Origin: Syntrophales bacterium
GTDB lineage: Bacteria > Desulfobacterota > Syntrophia > Syntrophales > UBA2210
Length of the DNA: 54,357 nucleotides
Reading direction: 5' to 3'
Assembly (NCBI GenBank): GCA_028718565.1
Contig: JAQULO010000008.1
Location: 1 to 54,357, forward strand
The notes below the pieces were generated by a model, which did no database searches, was not told the DNA's origin, and saw nothing but the letters and a program-made list of their open reading frames with translations. Both the position numbers and the translations under genes were made by a program. Positions 18,806 to 27,686 of the stretch are shown here, piece after piece. Every line of letters starts with the position of its first letter. Position 1 is the stretch's first letter.

Positions 18806-20563
18806 ATGGCTATTACGTTTGAACTCGTTAATGGTGAAAAACCCGCATCTGATGATTTTACAGCTTGGGTCCCTGGCTGGTGGTATCGGACGGCAGGGCT
18901 GCCTCTGAAGACAGGGGACTTGTCCGGCAGATATCTATGGATTCTAGCAGGTTGGTTCTTGAGCGAAGAACAACCGAGTGTGGTAATCGAGCGGTTCCTG
19001 AAAAACGGGGATGTCGAGACGTTATTCAATGCTGATGGGCAGTTCCTTCTCGTTATCTATGATAGGTCATGGAGAAGTGTAAAGATATACCGTGACCGTA
19101 CGGGAATGTTACCTCTTGTATATGGGTCAGGTAAAAAGGGATTTGCGTGTTCAATCTGGATCGAGAACGTGAGAAGTCTGACGGGCATTGAAGGTAAAGC
19201 ATCCAAAGAGGTTTTAGATGAACTGCCGGTTTACAGGATCACATTACCTCCCGCCAGCATCATTGACAAGGTGAAAAGCCTTTCTGGCAAATGTTCCTTG
19301 AATATCGATGATAAGGGGTTTACATTAAATGAACATCCGATGGTTCCATCGAAAGACACCCGTTACAATACCCTAAAGGCTGCGAGTGATGATTTTGGAG
19401 AGACTCTTTCCAAGAGTGTCATAAAGAGAATAGATGGCCTGAAAGATATAGGGGTATGGTTAAGCGGAGGAAATGACTCCAGCCTTTTGGTCGCCTTATT
19501 AAGAAAATATTTTAACGGGAATGTCTCCACAATATTTGTGACCTTCGAAGACTATGACAGAGACTATAGAAAATATGCACGAGAGGTCGCTAGCCGGTTT
19601 GAAACCGATCATTCCGAAGTTGTGGTCGGAGTGAAAGACTATTTGAATCTTTGGGCAAAAACGATTCACATTATCCAAGAACCAATTAATGGCCCTGGCA
19701 CCATAGGACAGGTTGCAGCCCTCAAACAAGTTTCACCCTCCGTAGAAATATTGTTACATGGTGATGGTGCGGACACGATTTTCGGGGGTCCCTATTGGGC
19801 ACCAATGCTTTATATGTCGTATTTGGGTGGGGCTTTGCCCCGCCCTTTCAGAAGGTACCTGACACATGTGTCGAAAAACATGCATGAAAAAAGTTTCTTG
19901 TTCAAGGCGATAGCGAAAAGTCTGAAAGCATTGGGTACATCTTTAAAAGATTATCTTCATTCTGAAATTGTTTTTGGGGCAGAAGAACAAATTGATGAGG
20001 TTTTTGTCCGCGAGACTTGGCGCCATACCGTCGATGATTTTCAGCGGCATATTAAGGGCGATCCCTTGTCCGATGTGCTTCTGTTTCTACTCTTGCACTG
20101 GCACTCGATCTGGATCGGGTCGTTTAAGCGACTTGGTTTTTATTTTGATGTGCCTTATGTGTTCCCATTCATGGATTACGAGCTATTGAAATATTCCGTG
20201 AGATTGCCGGTGCATCTTCGATATCATTATGCGACAAAGAAGGCCCCTTTAATGAAGTATGCTGAGGGCTTTTTTAACAAGAGATTTATTTATAAACCTA
20301 AAGAAGGGTTCGGAGTTCCACTAAAAAAATGGTTTTACCTGCCAGACTCAACACCATTCCTGAATCTCCCACTTGAAGAAAGGAGTCTCAGGCGAGGCTG
20401 GTGGAAGGAGAATGAGTTAAAAAAAGTAATCGACTTGCACAAGTCGGGGCAAGGAACCGACGAATCAGCAGAATCCATCCCTTGGATAACTACCAACCTT
20501 GAACTCTGGGCGCGAATATGTCTTGAGGGGGATTCACCCGATTTATATAAACTATCATCGTAG
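18806..20563 (+). CDS. Asparagine synthase (glutamine-hydrolysing)-like protein lacking N-terminal Cys nucleophile
   Basis: ATP-PPase motif LSGGNDSSLLVALL, HGDGADTIFGG; N-terminus is MAITFELVN rather than MCGI. Confidence 0.8.
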   Translation: MAITFELVNGEKPASDDFTAWVPGWWYRTAGLPLKTGDLSGRYLWILAGWFLSEEQPSVVIERFLKNGDVETLFNADGQFLLVIYDRSWRSVKIYRDRTGMLPLVYGSGKKGFACSIWIENVRSLTGIEGKASKEVLDELPVYRITLPPASIIDKVKSLSGKCSLNIDDKGFTLNEHPMVPSKDTRYNTLKAASDDFGETLSKSVIKRIDGLKDIGVWLSGGNDSSLLVALLRKYFNGNVSTIFVTFEDYDRDYRKYAREVASRFETDHSEVVVGVKDYLNLWAKTIHIIQEPINGPGTIGQVAALKQVSPSVEILLHGDGADTIFGGPYWAPMLYMSYLGGALPRPFRRYLTHVSKNMHEKSFLFKAIAKSLKALGTSLKDYLHSEIVFGAEEQIDEVFVRETWRHTVDDFQRHIKGDPLSDVLLFLLLHWHSIWIGSFKRLGFYFDVPYVFPFMDYELLKYSVRLPVHLRYHYATKKAPLMKYAEGFFNKRFIYKPKEGFGVPLKKWFYLPDSTPFLNLPLEERSLRRGWWKENELKKVIDLHKSGQGTDESAESIPWITTNLELWARICLEGDSPDLYKLSS

Positions 20564-20627
20564 TCAATAACCAAAGAAATATAGATCAGCTTGTTTCCCC
20601 TTCTGCATTCTAAAGAATCTTAAACCA

Positions 20628-22490
20628 ATGAAGATAAAGAGAACATTCAAATTTGCAACTCTAGGCATGGCAATATTAACAATTGCACTTGCAGCAACAG
20701 TTGTGTCGTACAGTACAGTAGGCCCCAAGCAAGAGAGTATTTATGTTGATAATCTTATCATCAAGGACATAACAAACGGTTCATACTCTGTTCTCAATAG
20801 AAATAATAAAGGAAAAATTGCTGGCCTTCGGGCAACAGGGAAGACAATCGGTACGGCGATAACTAAGGTGATAGAGGACTTATCGGGTAGCGAGATGTCT
20901 ATTAAGGGAATTCGGAGAATAGTGGCGGATATCAACAATGGAATAGGGTCGACGAATGGTAAAAATTGTTATCGAACAATTCATGGAGCGCTCAGTGCCA
21001 TGAAGGGTGGTGATCATATATTAATACGTGGGGGGATATACAGGGAGGGAAGTATAACTATCCCATCGTCGAAAAACGGGACGAGTTGGGAAAACTATTC
21101 GGCAATTTCGGCATATAACAATGAACGTGTAGTTATTGATGCCGGCAGTAATAATACAAGCAATATATTTGCTATAGGAAATGATGACGATGCTTCTCCT
21201 ATTCGATATTGGAAATTCGAAGGGCTCGAAATAACGGGTGGTGGTATGTCTGGCATCAGTTTTAGAAAAGGGCCCATTATCGTCCGTTATTGTTATATAC
21301 ATGACAATTATACCGGGTCAAGTGGTGAGCTTGAAGGGTCGAATCCTGCCGGAATTAGAGGAGCTTGGTGGCAAGATTCAATAATCGAATATTGTTATTT
21401 TAAGGATAACGGTAGTCTGGCTAACAATGGGCAGCATTCTGTTATAGGTGCTCAGTGCTATTCAGATTATGATTATATAAATTATCGTGATATCCATCCG
21501 AAAGATCCGGACAGATGTATTAAGAACAACACAATTCGATATAACTTATTCGAAAACACAAAAAACCGTGCGTTCTCAGGAATCCACCATAAAGGGCAGC
21601 AATTATTAGCATCGCATCCAATTCCTTACGAAAAAGATTTCGGAGCCCTTAGGGGGCATCCCCACAGAAGTTGGGGGGATAAGATACATCATAATATCTT
21701 TTTAGGTATCCCGAGGAGTATCGGATGCCAGCAGGACTTTGCCCAAGTGTTTAACAATATTATCGTGGACAGTAATGTTGGTATAGAGATATCTGATTAT
21801 GAGACACGCACGGGGTCTACGGCTGTAACAGTCTATAATAATACTATTATTGGGGGACGTATTCTTGTTAATTTCGGACATCCATCGCGAGAGTATGTCT
21901 TGAATCCTTATATAATATTGATGAATAATATAATAGATGACTCTCCTCAGGACTACGATAGAAATTACAACCTGAGAATCGGTGACGGTTATGTGGCAAA
22001 ATCATTCAATTATGATCGAAGAAGGGTAATGATAACTAATAATTATGTATACCGATATGATAATGAACATGATATTGGAGTTCCCTCTGAAAACCCTGGC
22101 GAAGGCCGACTTCTAATGACAATTGATGAGTACGGTAGAGGAAACAGGAAAAATGAAAATTCGCCGAGAGAAGTAAATTATCGAAAACTTTCGTCTGAAA
22201 ACATCGACCCCTTATATCAGGGTTCAATCGGAACGAGCAAATTCAAGGTAAGAGGTGGCCACCGTATAACAGACTCGATTTCAATTTCTGAAATTAGTGT
22301 TTCAAGGGATCATCCATATCTAGAAGATGTTGAATTACCAAGATATATCGGAGCAACGGGTCTCACGAAAGATAGCGGGGAAAGGTGGGATCCTGAGAAC
22401 CCTGACCCTGGTGACGCTGGATGGGTGGATTATGTATGGTATGTAGTAGGAAGAAAATTGAAACCTCCCCAGAATGTTAGAATTCACTAG
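20628..22490 (+). CDS. Predicted secreted right-handed parallel beta-helix protein
   Basis: N-terminal hydrophobic signal FATLGMAILTIALAATVVSY; repeated NNTIRYNLFEN / HHNIFLGIPRS / FNNIIVDSN / YNNTIIGG / MNNIIDD rungs. Confidence 0.78.
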   Translation: MKIKRTFKFATLGMAILTIALAATVVSYSTVGPKQESIYVDNLIIKDITNGSYSVLNRNNKGKIAGLRATGKTIGTAITKVIEDLSGSEMSIKGIRRIVADINNGIGSTNGKNCYRTIHGALSAMKGGDHILIRGGIYREGSITIPSSKNGTSWENYSAISAYNNERVVIDAGSNNTSNIFAIGNDDDASPIRYWKFEGLEITGGGMSGISFRKGPIIVRYCYIHDNYTGSSGELEGSNPAGIRGAWWQDSIIEYCYFKDNGSLANNGQHSVIGAQCYSDYDYINYRDIHPKDPDRCIKNNTIRYNLFENTKNRAFSGIHHKGQQLLASHPIPYEKDFGALRGHPHRSWGDKIHHNIFLGIPRSIGCQQDFAQVFNNIIVDSNVGIEISDYETRTGSTAVTVYNNTIIGGRILVNFGHPSREYVLNPYIILMNNIIDDSPQDYDRNYNLRIGDGYVAKSFNYDRRRVMITNNYVYRYDNEHDIGVPSENPGEGRLLMTIDEYGRGNRKNENSPREVNYRKLSSENIDPLYQGSIGTSKFKVRGGHRITDSISISEISVSRDHPYLEDVELPRYIGATGLTKDSGERWDPENPDPGDAGWVDYVWYVVGRKLKPPQNVRIH

Positions 22491-22573
22491 ATTGTATAAG
22501 CCTACTGACTGAAAGAAAGTGCCCATTGGCTTTTAATGGGGAATAATTAGTGCTGGTTGGGGAATACGACTAA

Positions 22574-23704
22574 ATGAAGATACTTTTTTATTTATCTATT
22601 GTGATGATCATATATGCCTATTTCGGCTATCCCATAACGTTGCTCATAATTCGATTGATCAGTGGGAAGAACGGCGTGCAAAAGGGTTTACATTCTCCCA
22701 ATATATCGGTGATTATAACCGCATATAATGAAGAGGCGAATATTCGGCAAAAGATCGAAAACACTCTATGTGCAGAATATCCCGAAGATAGATTGCAGAT
22801 AGTTGTCGTATCAGATGGTTCAACTGATCGTACAAACGAGATAGTCCGTGAGTACGAATCTAGAGGCGTAGATTTTGTACCGATAAAAATTCGTGTGGGA
22901 AAAGAGAATGCTCAAAAGGAAGCCCTGAAACACACGAGGGGAGAAATTATTATATTTACAGATGTAGCTTCAAGTATGCAACGGGATGGCCTTGTTGAGA
23001 TTGTACAGAATTTTGTCGATCCTGTGGTGGGTTGTGTGAGCAGCGTTGATAAGGTATGCAATGACTATGAATTGAGCGGTGGAGAGAGGCTCTACGTATC
23101 ATATGAAATGTTTTTGAGGAAGCTTGAGTCACAGGTGTATTCAATCGTCGGCGTAAGTGGATCATTCTTTGCGCTAAGATCTGAGATATGTAAATATCTT
23201 CAAGGGGATATGCAAAGTGATTTTTCTGCGGCCATTTATTCAATAAAGCTGGGTCTGCGAGCAGTCAGTGATGAGACTGTACAAAACACATATAAAGAGG
23301 GTGCAAATATCGATGATGAATTTGAAAGAAAGGTGCGGACTGTCATCAGGGGCATGACAGTGTTTTTCAGACACCTGGATATGTTGAATATTGTAAAATA
23401 CGGATTATTTTCATACTGCTTATGTTGTCACAAACTTTTAAGATGGCTTGTTCCTTTTTTCTTGATTACGGCATTTGTAACAAATGCCGTAATTGCGCCG
23501 CATTACGTGCAATACCTTATAGTATTTATAGTGCAGATCATGTTTTATGGTGCGGCTTTAATAGGGATGTTGAGCAACCGTGGCTTAACGATAGTAGCAA
23601 AAATTCCTAGATATTTCACGATAGTAAACAGTGCAATACTGGTGGCGTGGTGGAAATATTTGACTGGGGAACGGATAGTGACATGGGAACCTACAGAAAG
23701 ATAG
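22574..23704 (+). CDS. Glycosyltransferase family 2 (membrane, cellulose-synthase-like)
   Basis: NISVIITAYNEEANIRQKIENTL, VVVSDGSTDRTNEIV, IIIFTDVAS; C-terminal TM segments. Confidence 0.85.
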   Translation: MKILFYLSIVMIIYAYFGYPITLLIIRLISGKNGVQKGLHSPNISVIITAYNEEANIRQKIENTLCAEYPEDRLQIVVVSDGSTDRTNEIVREYESRGVDFVPIKIRVGKENAQKEALKHTRGEIIIFTDVASSMQRDGLVEIVQNFVDPVVGCVSSVDKVCNDYELSGGERLYVSYEMFLRKLESQVYSIVGVSGSFFALRSEICKYLQGDMQSDFSAAIYSIKLGLRAVSDETVQNTYKEGANIDDEFERKVRTVIRGMTVFFRHLDMLNIVKYGLFSYCLCCHKLLRWLVPFFLITAFVTNAVIAPHYVQYLIVFIVQIMFYGAALIGMLSNRGLTIVAKIPRYFTIVNSAILVAWWKYLTGERIVTWEPTER

Positions 23705-23719
23705 CGTGTACAAATCAAG

Positions 23720-23922
23720 CTCTTTTTGAACAGCCAGACCTTTTTTGTGTTTAGATTCCCGTTGCTTTTGCCGACCGTTCTTGGCCAGTTTTTCCCCTCA
23801 ACGGTTTAAATCGTAAGCTATAGGAAGAAATTTTCCTATTTCTAAAAATTTCGCAAAAAACTCAAACAGCACCCAGTCAAAGGGAATTTAAAAGGTCCCA
23901 GGGGCTAACTGTTCGGAAAGAG
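23720..23922. mobile_element. Candidate non-coding element with imperfect terminal inverted repeats (MITE-like or IS remnant)
   Basis: CTCTTTttGAACAG..ACCTTTT..ATTCCCgTTG (23720-23764) versus reverse complement of the right end CTCTTTccGAACAG..ACCTTTT..ATTCCCtTTG; no ORF. Confidence 0.4.
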
Positions 23923-23936
23923 ATTCATTTTTACAC

Positions 23937-25325
23937 ATGAATAAATACGCTGAAAATAATTACCATAGACTTCCAATCTTCATGCAAAACGTGCTGTGTT
24001 CTCTTTATGGGACCATGCTTTATATGGAGAGGTATGCACCACCATGGAAGCGATACTATAATTATTTAATAAACACACAGTCTATGAGTAATGAAGAAAT
24101 TGATCGAATGCAGATTTCTTTACTGAAGGGACTGATATCGCATGCTATAGACTATGTGCCGCATTATCAGCAAACGATCCAGCTCAAAAAAGAAGATTTG
24201 CGACGGTTTGATTCCATGAACATGCTTGAATATCTTCCGATTTTGGAAAAATCAGAATTTAGAGAATCAGCAGAAACTTTTATCTCTAACTATTACGATA
24301 AAGCCAAACTAATCAAAATTAGCACTAGTGGAACAACCGGAACACCCTTAACCATATATACTTCTAGAGAAGCACGCAAAATGAACTACGCATTTTTTGA
24401 GCGTTCGAAGTTCTGGGCTGGCATAAAAAGACTCGAAAGAAGCATAACATTCGCCGGCAGGGCAATAGTCCCCGCACAGCAAAAAGACCCTCCATTCTGG
24501 AGGGTCAATGTACTATTCAACAATACCTTGTTTTCGTCATATCATCTCAGCAATAAGAACCTTCCATACTATGTGGATAGAATTAGAAAAATTCAGCCGC
24601 ATTTCATAGACAGCTACCCATCCAGTATCGGCATAATTGCTAGGTATATCATAGATAATAACATATGTGATATAAAGCCCAAGGCAATAATAACTTCATC
24701 TGAAACTTTATTTGACGCTGAAAGGGAAGAGATTGAGAAGGCTTTTGGGTGCCGGGTTTATGATCAATACGGTAGCGCAGAACAGGTTACGTTTGCCTGT
24801 CAATGCACAAAAGGGGCTTATCATATAAATCCTGAGTATGGCTTTGTTGAAGTGTTAGATAAAAACAATAGACCATTGGAGAAAGGAATGTTGGGTGAGT
24901 TTGCTTGTACCGGTTTTATAAACCGTGCAATGCCTCTCATTAGGTATAAGATCGGCGACATGGGGATTCTAAGCGATAGAAAATGTGATTGTGGTTGTAA
25001 CTTTCCGCTTGTCGAAAGAATATGCGGACGAACTGACGATATCTTGATTACACCTAGCGGCAAGTATGTAGGCAGACTTGACCCTGTTTTTAAGGGGGTG
25101 GGGCATACCATTAAGGAGGCGCAGATCATTCAGGAAAAGTTGGATTTAATAACGATTTTAGTGGTTAAAGCGCCTGGGTACACTGACAAAGATGGTGAGT
25201 CTATAATCAAAGAGCTAAAGAAAAGAATGGGGCCTGCTATGAGCTATGCGATTAGACTTGTAGATTCCATACCCAGAACGAAAACCGGCAAGAGTAGAGC
25301 TGTGATACGGAAAGTGGAAGAATGA
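23937..25325 (+). CDS. Phenylacetate-CoA ligase / CapK family adenylate-forming protein
   Basis: ISTSGTTGTPLTIYTS, VYDQYGSAEQVTFACQC, LIRYKIGDMG, ICGRTDDILITPSGKYVGRLD. Confidence 0.85.
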   Translation: MNKYAENNYHRLPIFMQNVLCSLYGTMLYMERYAPPWKRYYNYLINTQSMSNEEIDRMQISLLKGLISHAIDYVPHYQQTIQLKKEDLRRFDSMNMLEYLPILEKSEFRESAETFISNYYDKAKLIKISTSGTTGTPLTIYTSREARKMNYAFFERSKFWAGIKRLERSITFAGRAIVPAQQKDPPFWRVNVLFNNTLFSSYHLSNKNLPYYVDRIRKIQPHFIDSYPSSIGIIARYIIDNNICDIKPKAIITSSETLFDAEREEIEKAFGCRVYDQYGSAEQVTFACQCTKGAYHINPEYGFVEVLDKNNRPLEKGMLGEFACTGFINRAMPLIRYKIGDMGILSDRKCDCGCNFPLVERICGRTDDILITPSGKYVGRLDPVFKGVGHTIKEAQIIQEKLDLITILVVKAPGYTDKDGESIIKELKKRMGPAMSYAIRLVDSIPRTKTGKSRAVIRKVEE

Positions 25326-25376
25326 CAAAGACCGTGTTGATTAACAAAACCTTGGATGTCCTGATCTGTTGTAGGA

Positions 25377-25448
25377 GGGCTAACTTTACCTCACTGGCTC
25401 GGTGAGACTATGACCTGCGGGATTTTGCTTAGAAAAAGTTATGAGCCC
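25377..25448 (+). ncRNA. Candidate structured RNA / 5' leader upstream of the HNH gene
   Basis: GGGCTAACTTT (25377-25387) pairs with AAAGTTA-tga-GCCC (25435-25448); internal hairpin CTCAC-tggctcg-GTGAG. Confidence 0.35.
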
Positions 25449-25539
25449 CCCACAGCCAGAAGATGTTAACTTTAAAAGGTTATGATAAAATATACCCCGG
25501 AGTCAATTAACCAAATTTGAACGAGGAGGAGTACATAAA

Positions 25540-26004
25540 GTGGCAAATATTTCTTTTGACGTAAGGGCTGGGCGCGTCAGATCGAGCGTTAAAAGAGACG
25601 TTCCGCAAACGCAGAAATCCGTTAGCGATGTGATACGGGAGTTAAAAGAGGGGATGAAAAAGCCGACAGGGGAAGACTATCGGGAACGTGCGATCGCGAT
25701 TCACGGGCTCGTGTGCGCTCGGTGCGGCAGGGAGTTTGATCATACCAATAGGCACCTTCTAACCGTTCACCACAGAGATGGCAATCATCACAACAACCCC
25801 CCGGATGGGAGCAACTGGGAAAATCTGTGCGCCTATTGCCACGAAGACGCACACAGTCGGGAAGTCCTTGGCGAATATTTCGATGGGACCTCGGGCGGCA
25901 GGGATGATGCCGTGATGGTTTATAAGGATGAGTTTGCGGGTGCTGGACTTGGCTCTCTGGGGGCTAAACTGCAGGAGGCTATGAAGAAGGGTAAAAAAAA
26001 ATAG
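25540..26004 (+). CDS. YajD family HNH nuclease-like protein
   Basis: GTG start after GAGGAGG; VCARCGREF...LTVHHRDGNHHNNPPDGSNWENLCAYCHEDAHSR. Confidence 0.8.
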   Translation: MANISFDVRAGRVRSSVKRDVPQTQKSVSDVIRELKEGMKKPTGEDYRERAIAIHGLVCARCGREFDHTNRHLLTVHHRDGNHHNNPPDGSNWENLCAYCHEDAHSREVLGEYFDGTSGGRDDAVMVYKDEFAGAGLGSLGAKLQEAMKKGKKK

Positions 26005-26102
26005 CAACGGCTGGCCCACGCCGGAGGGTGTGGCTGCCGTTCCCGACAAGCTATCCTTTCTGAAGCAGAGTCTCCTGAAAAAACAAAATCACTTGATAAT
26101 AT

Positions 26103-26296
26103 GAGACCTTTGCATGGCAGACCATTCCCCCCAAGCCAGGTTTTGGGGCCGATTTTTCAGAAAGATGAGCCGAACCTGAGATGATATTTGTGTTAGGACG
26201 AGCCCGTTTTACTGTGACTTTAGCAGGGATACGGCGCGGAATGCGCATAATCTATGCTTAAAAATGGAAATTATGAAGCGGTTGTGCAAAGCTCTC
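26103..26296. mobile_element. Candidate MITE / internally deleted IS remnant (about 194 bp)
   Basis: Terminal inverted repeats GAGACCTTTGCA (26103-26114) and TGCAAAGCTCTC (26285-26296; reverse complement GAGAGCTTTGCA), 11/12 match; no credible ORF inside. Confidence 0.55.
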
Positions 26297-26300
26297 GTTA

Positions 26301-26349
26301 GGATAAAAGAAAAGCGGGATCATGCGCCAATCCCGCTTTTCTTTTATCC
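26301..26349. terminator. Strong (bidirectional) intrinsic terminator between convergent genes
   Basis: Perfect 20-bp stem GGATAAAAGAAAAGCGGGAT (26301-26320) / ATCCCGCTTTTCTTTTATCC (26330-26349), 9-nt loop. Confidence 0.85.
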
Positions 26350-26372
26350 GATCGGAATCCCGCTCGGTTTTT

Positions 26373-27686
26373 CTAATCTGCCAACTGGAAGGGCCGTGAG
26401 GCGGAAAGGGTCAGCATGACCCTGTTATCCACGTATTCATCACCTGGATCATCGCTCATCCGGTTCAGATAGGAATATTCCAGACCGAGGGAGTACCAGC
26501 GGAGAAATCTCATCCTAAAACCACATCGCCCCCTGTAGGTTTCATCCTCCGTATCGGACAGGTATCTGTTCTTTCGGTAAGAGGCGCCAGCGTAAGCATT
26601 TATATTCTGCATGACCGTATAATCCACATTACCGGCAATGGTCCAATACCGCGTATAATCCCTTTGCTCAGCATCCAAATAATCCTCATCCCATCCGCCT
26701 CTGCCCATCAGCGAGACGGCCCCTCGCTCAAACTTACTTTCCAGGGTTGCCCCGTAGCTCACGTGCCCCGTATCGTTTTCTGTTCCATATCCGTTCGGCT
26801 TGTAGTACCCCGTGTCCAGCGACAGCGATGTCCGGGAGGAGAGCCCGTGAGTTATCCCTACAGATCCCTCGTGAACCTGGCGATCTTTTCTCGATGCCTT
26901 TTCGAAGTCCCTTCTCGTATACCCGTAACCGATGTACCCCGTTGTGCGCGGATTAAAGCGGTACAAATAGCGAATATCGACTTCGTGACCATCAAAATTA
27001 TCACCCTCGGGGGCACCGTCATTACGCTCAAATTCGGTCCTGGTAAAGCGGTACTTCAGATCCGTACCGTTGTGTACATCGAACCAATAAATCAAGCCGG
27101 CATACGGACCATGCTCAATAGTGTCATCCAGGGAGGGGTCCTCGTTTTCCAAGAGTTCATGTCTGTATCCGGCCGTCAGTAAGTCCTCGGGACCAAATTG
27201 ATACGACAGAGCGGCGTCAGCCACATTTCTCTCATAGGTATACAGGGTATGCCTCGATCTCCGCCTCTTTTCGTAGTCCGCAAAGGACTCCTCTGTAGCC
27301 TCTTCCGATTTGAGATAATATTCCTCCAGGTCAACCCTCCAGGATTCTCCAAATTTCTGCCAGAGGTTCAGCCGGGCGTTGTGTCTGGTCGTATCGTTGT
27401 TCGTATATTCATGATATTTGACAAAGGTAGGCGAGTAGTAAAGGTTCAGGCCGTTATTGCTTGAATAGAGGTCGAATCCGATCCCCGGCGAGACGGTCGT
27501 TATATAATCCGATTTTCTATCGTCCTTGTCTAAAAAAATATTATCATCATAGGTCTCGCCGACGGTTATCATCGGTACAATTTCAATACGGCCCTTCCCC
27601 ATGGCGGGAGGAGACACCAAGACACCCACCATCACAGCTATCACGACAAAAAAGGCAGCAAACTTTTGTTGATGGCAGGCAGTCAT
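26373..27686 (-). CDS. Outer-membrane beta-barrel protein, EPS/PEP-CTERM locus-associated
   Basis: 437 aa; signal peptide; many alternating strands (e.g. LTAGYRHELLENEDPS, TGYIGYGYTRRDFEKA), ends with a C-terminal beta-strand. Confidence 0.72.
   Translation of the reverse strand: MTACHQQKFAAFFVVIAVMVGVLVSPPAMGKGRIEIVPMITVGETYDDNIFLDKDDRKSDYITTVSPGIGFDLYSSNNGLNLYYSPTFVKYHEYTNNDTTRHNARLNLWQKFGESWRVDLEEYYLKSEEATEESFADYEKRRRSRHTLYTYERNVADAALSYQFGPEDLLTAGYRHELLENEDPSLDDTIEHGPYAGLIYWFDVHNGTDLKYRFTRTEFERNDGAPEGDNFDGHEVDIRYLYRFNPRTTGYIGYGYTRRDFEKASRKDRQVHEGSVGITHGLSSRTSLSLDTGYYKPNGYGTENDTGHVSYGATLESKFERGAVSLMGRGGWDEDYLDAEQRDYTRYWTIAGNVDYTVMQNINAYAGASYRKNRYLSDTEDETYRGRCGFRMRFLRWYSLGLEYSYLNRMSDDPGDEYVDNRVMLTLSASRPFQLAD

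Noticed and set aside
18688-20563. Lasso-peptide cluster (44-aa precursor + AsnB-like cyclase)
   Set aside because: No transglutaminase-like B protein, RRE or transporter nearby, and the small ORF lacks a clear leader Thr / core Gly...Asp/Glu pattern; the context is polysaccharide genes
26051-26248. 65-aa minus-strand ORF in the yajD/beta-barrel gap
   Set aside because: Lies mostly over the inverted-repeat-bounded element; likely a spurious reading of an IS-end-like sequence
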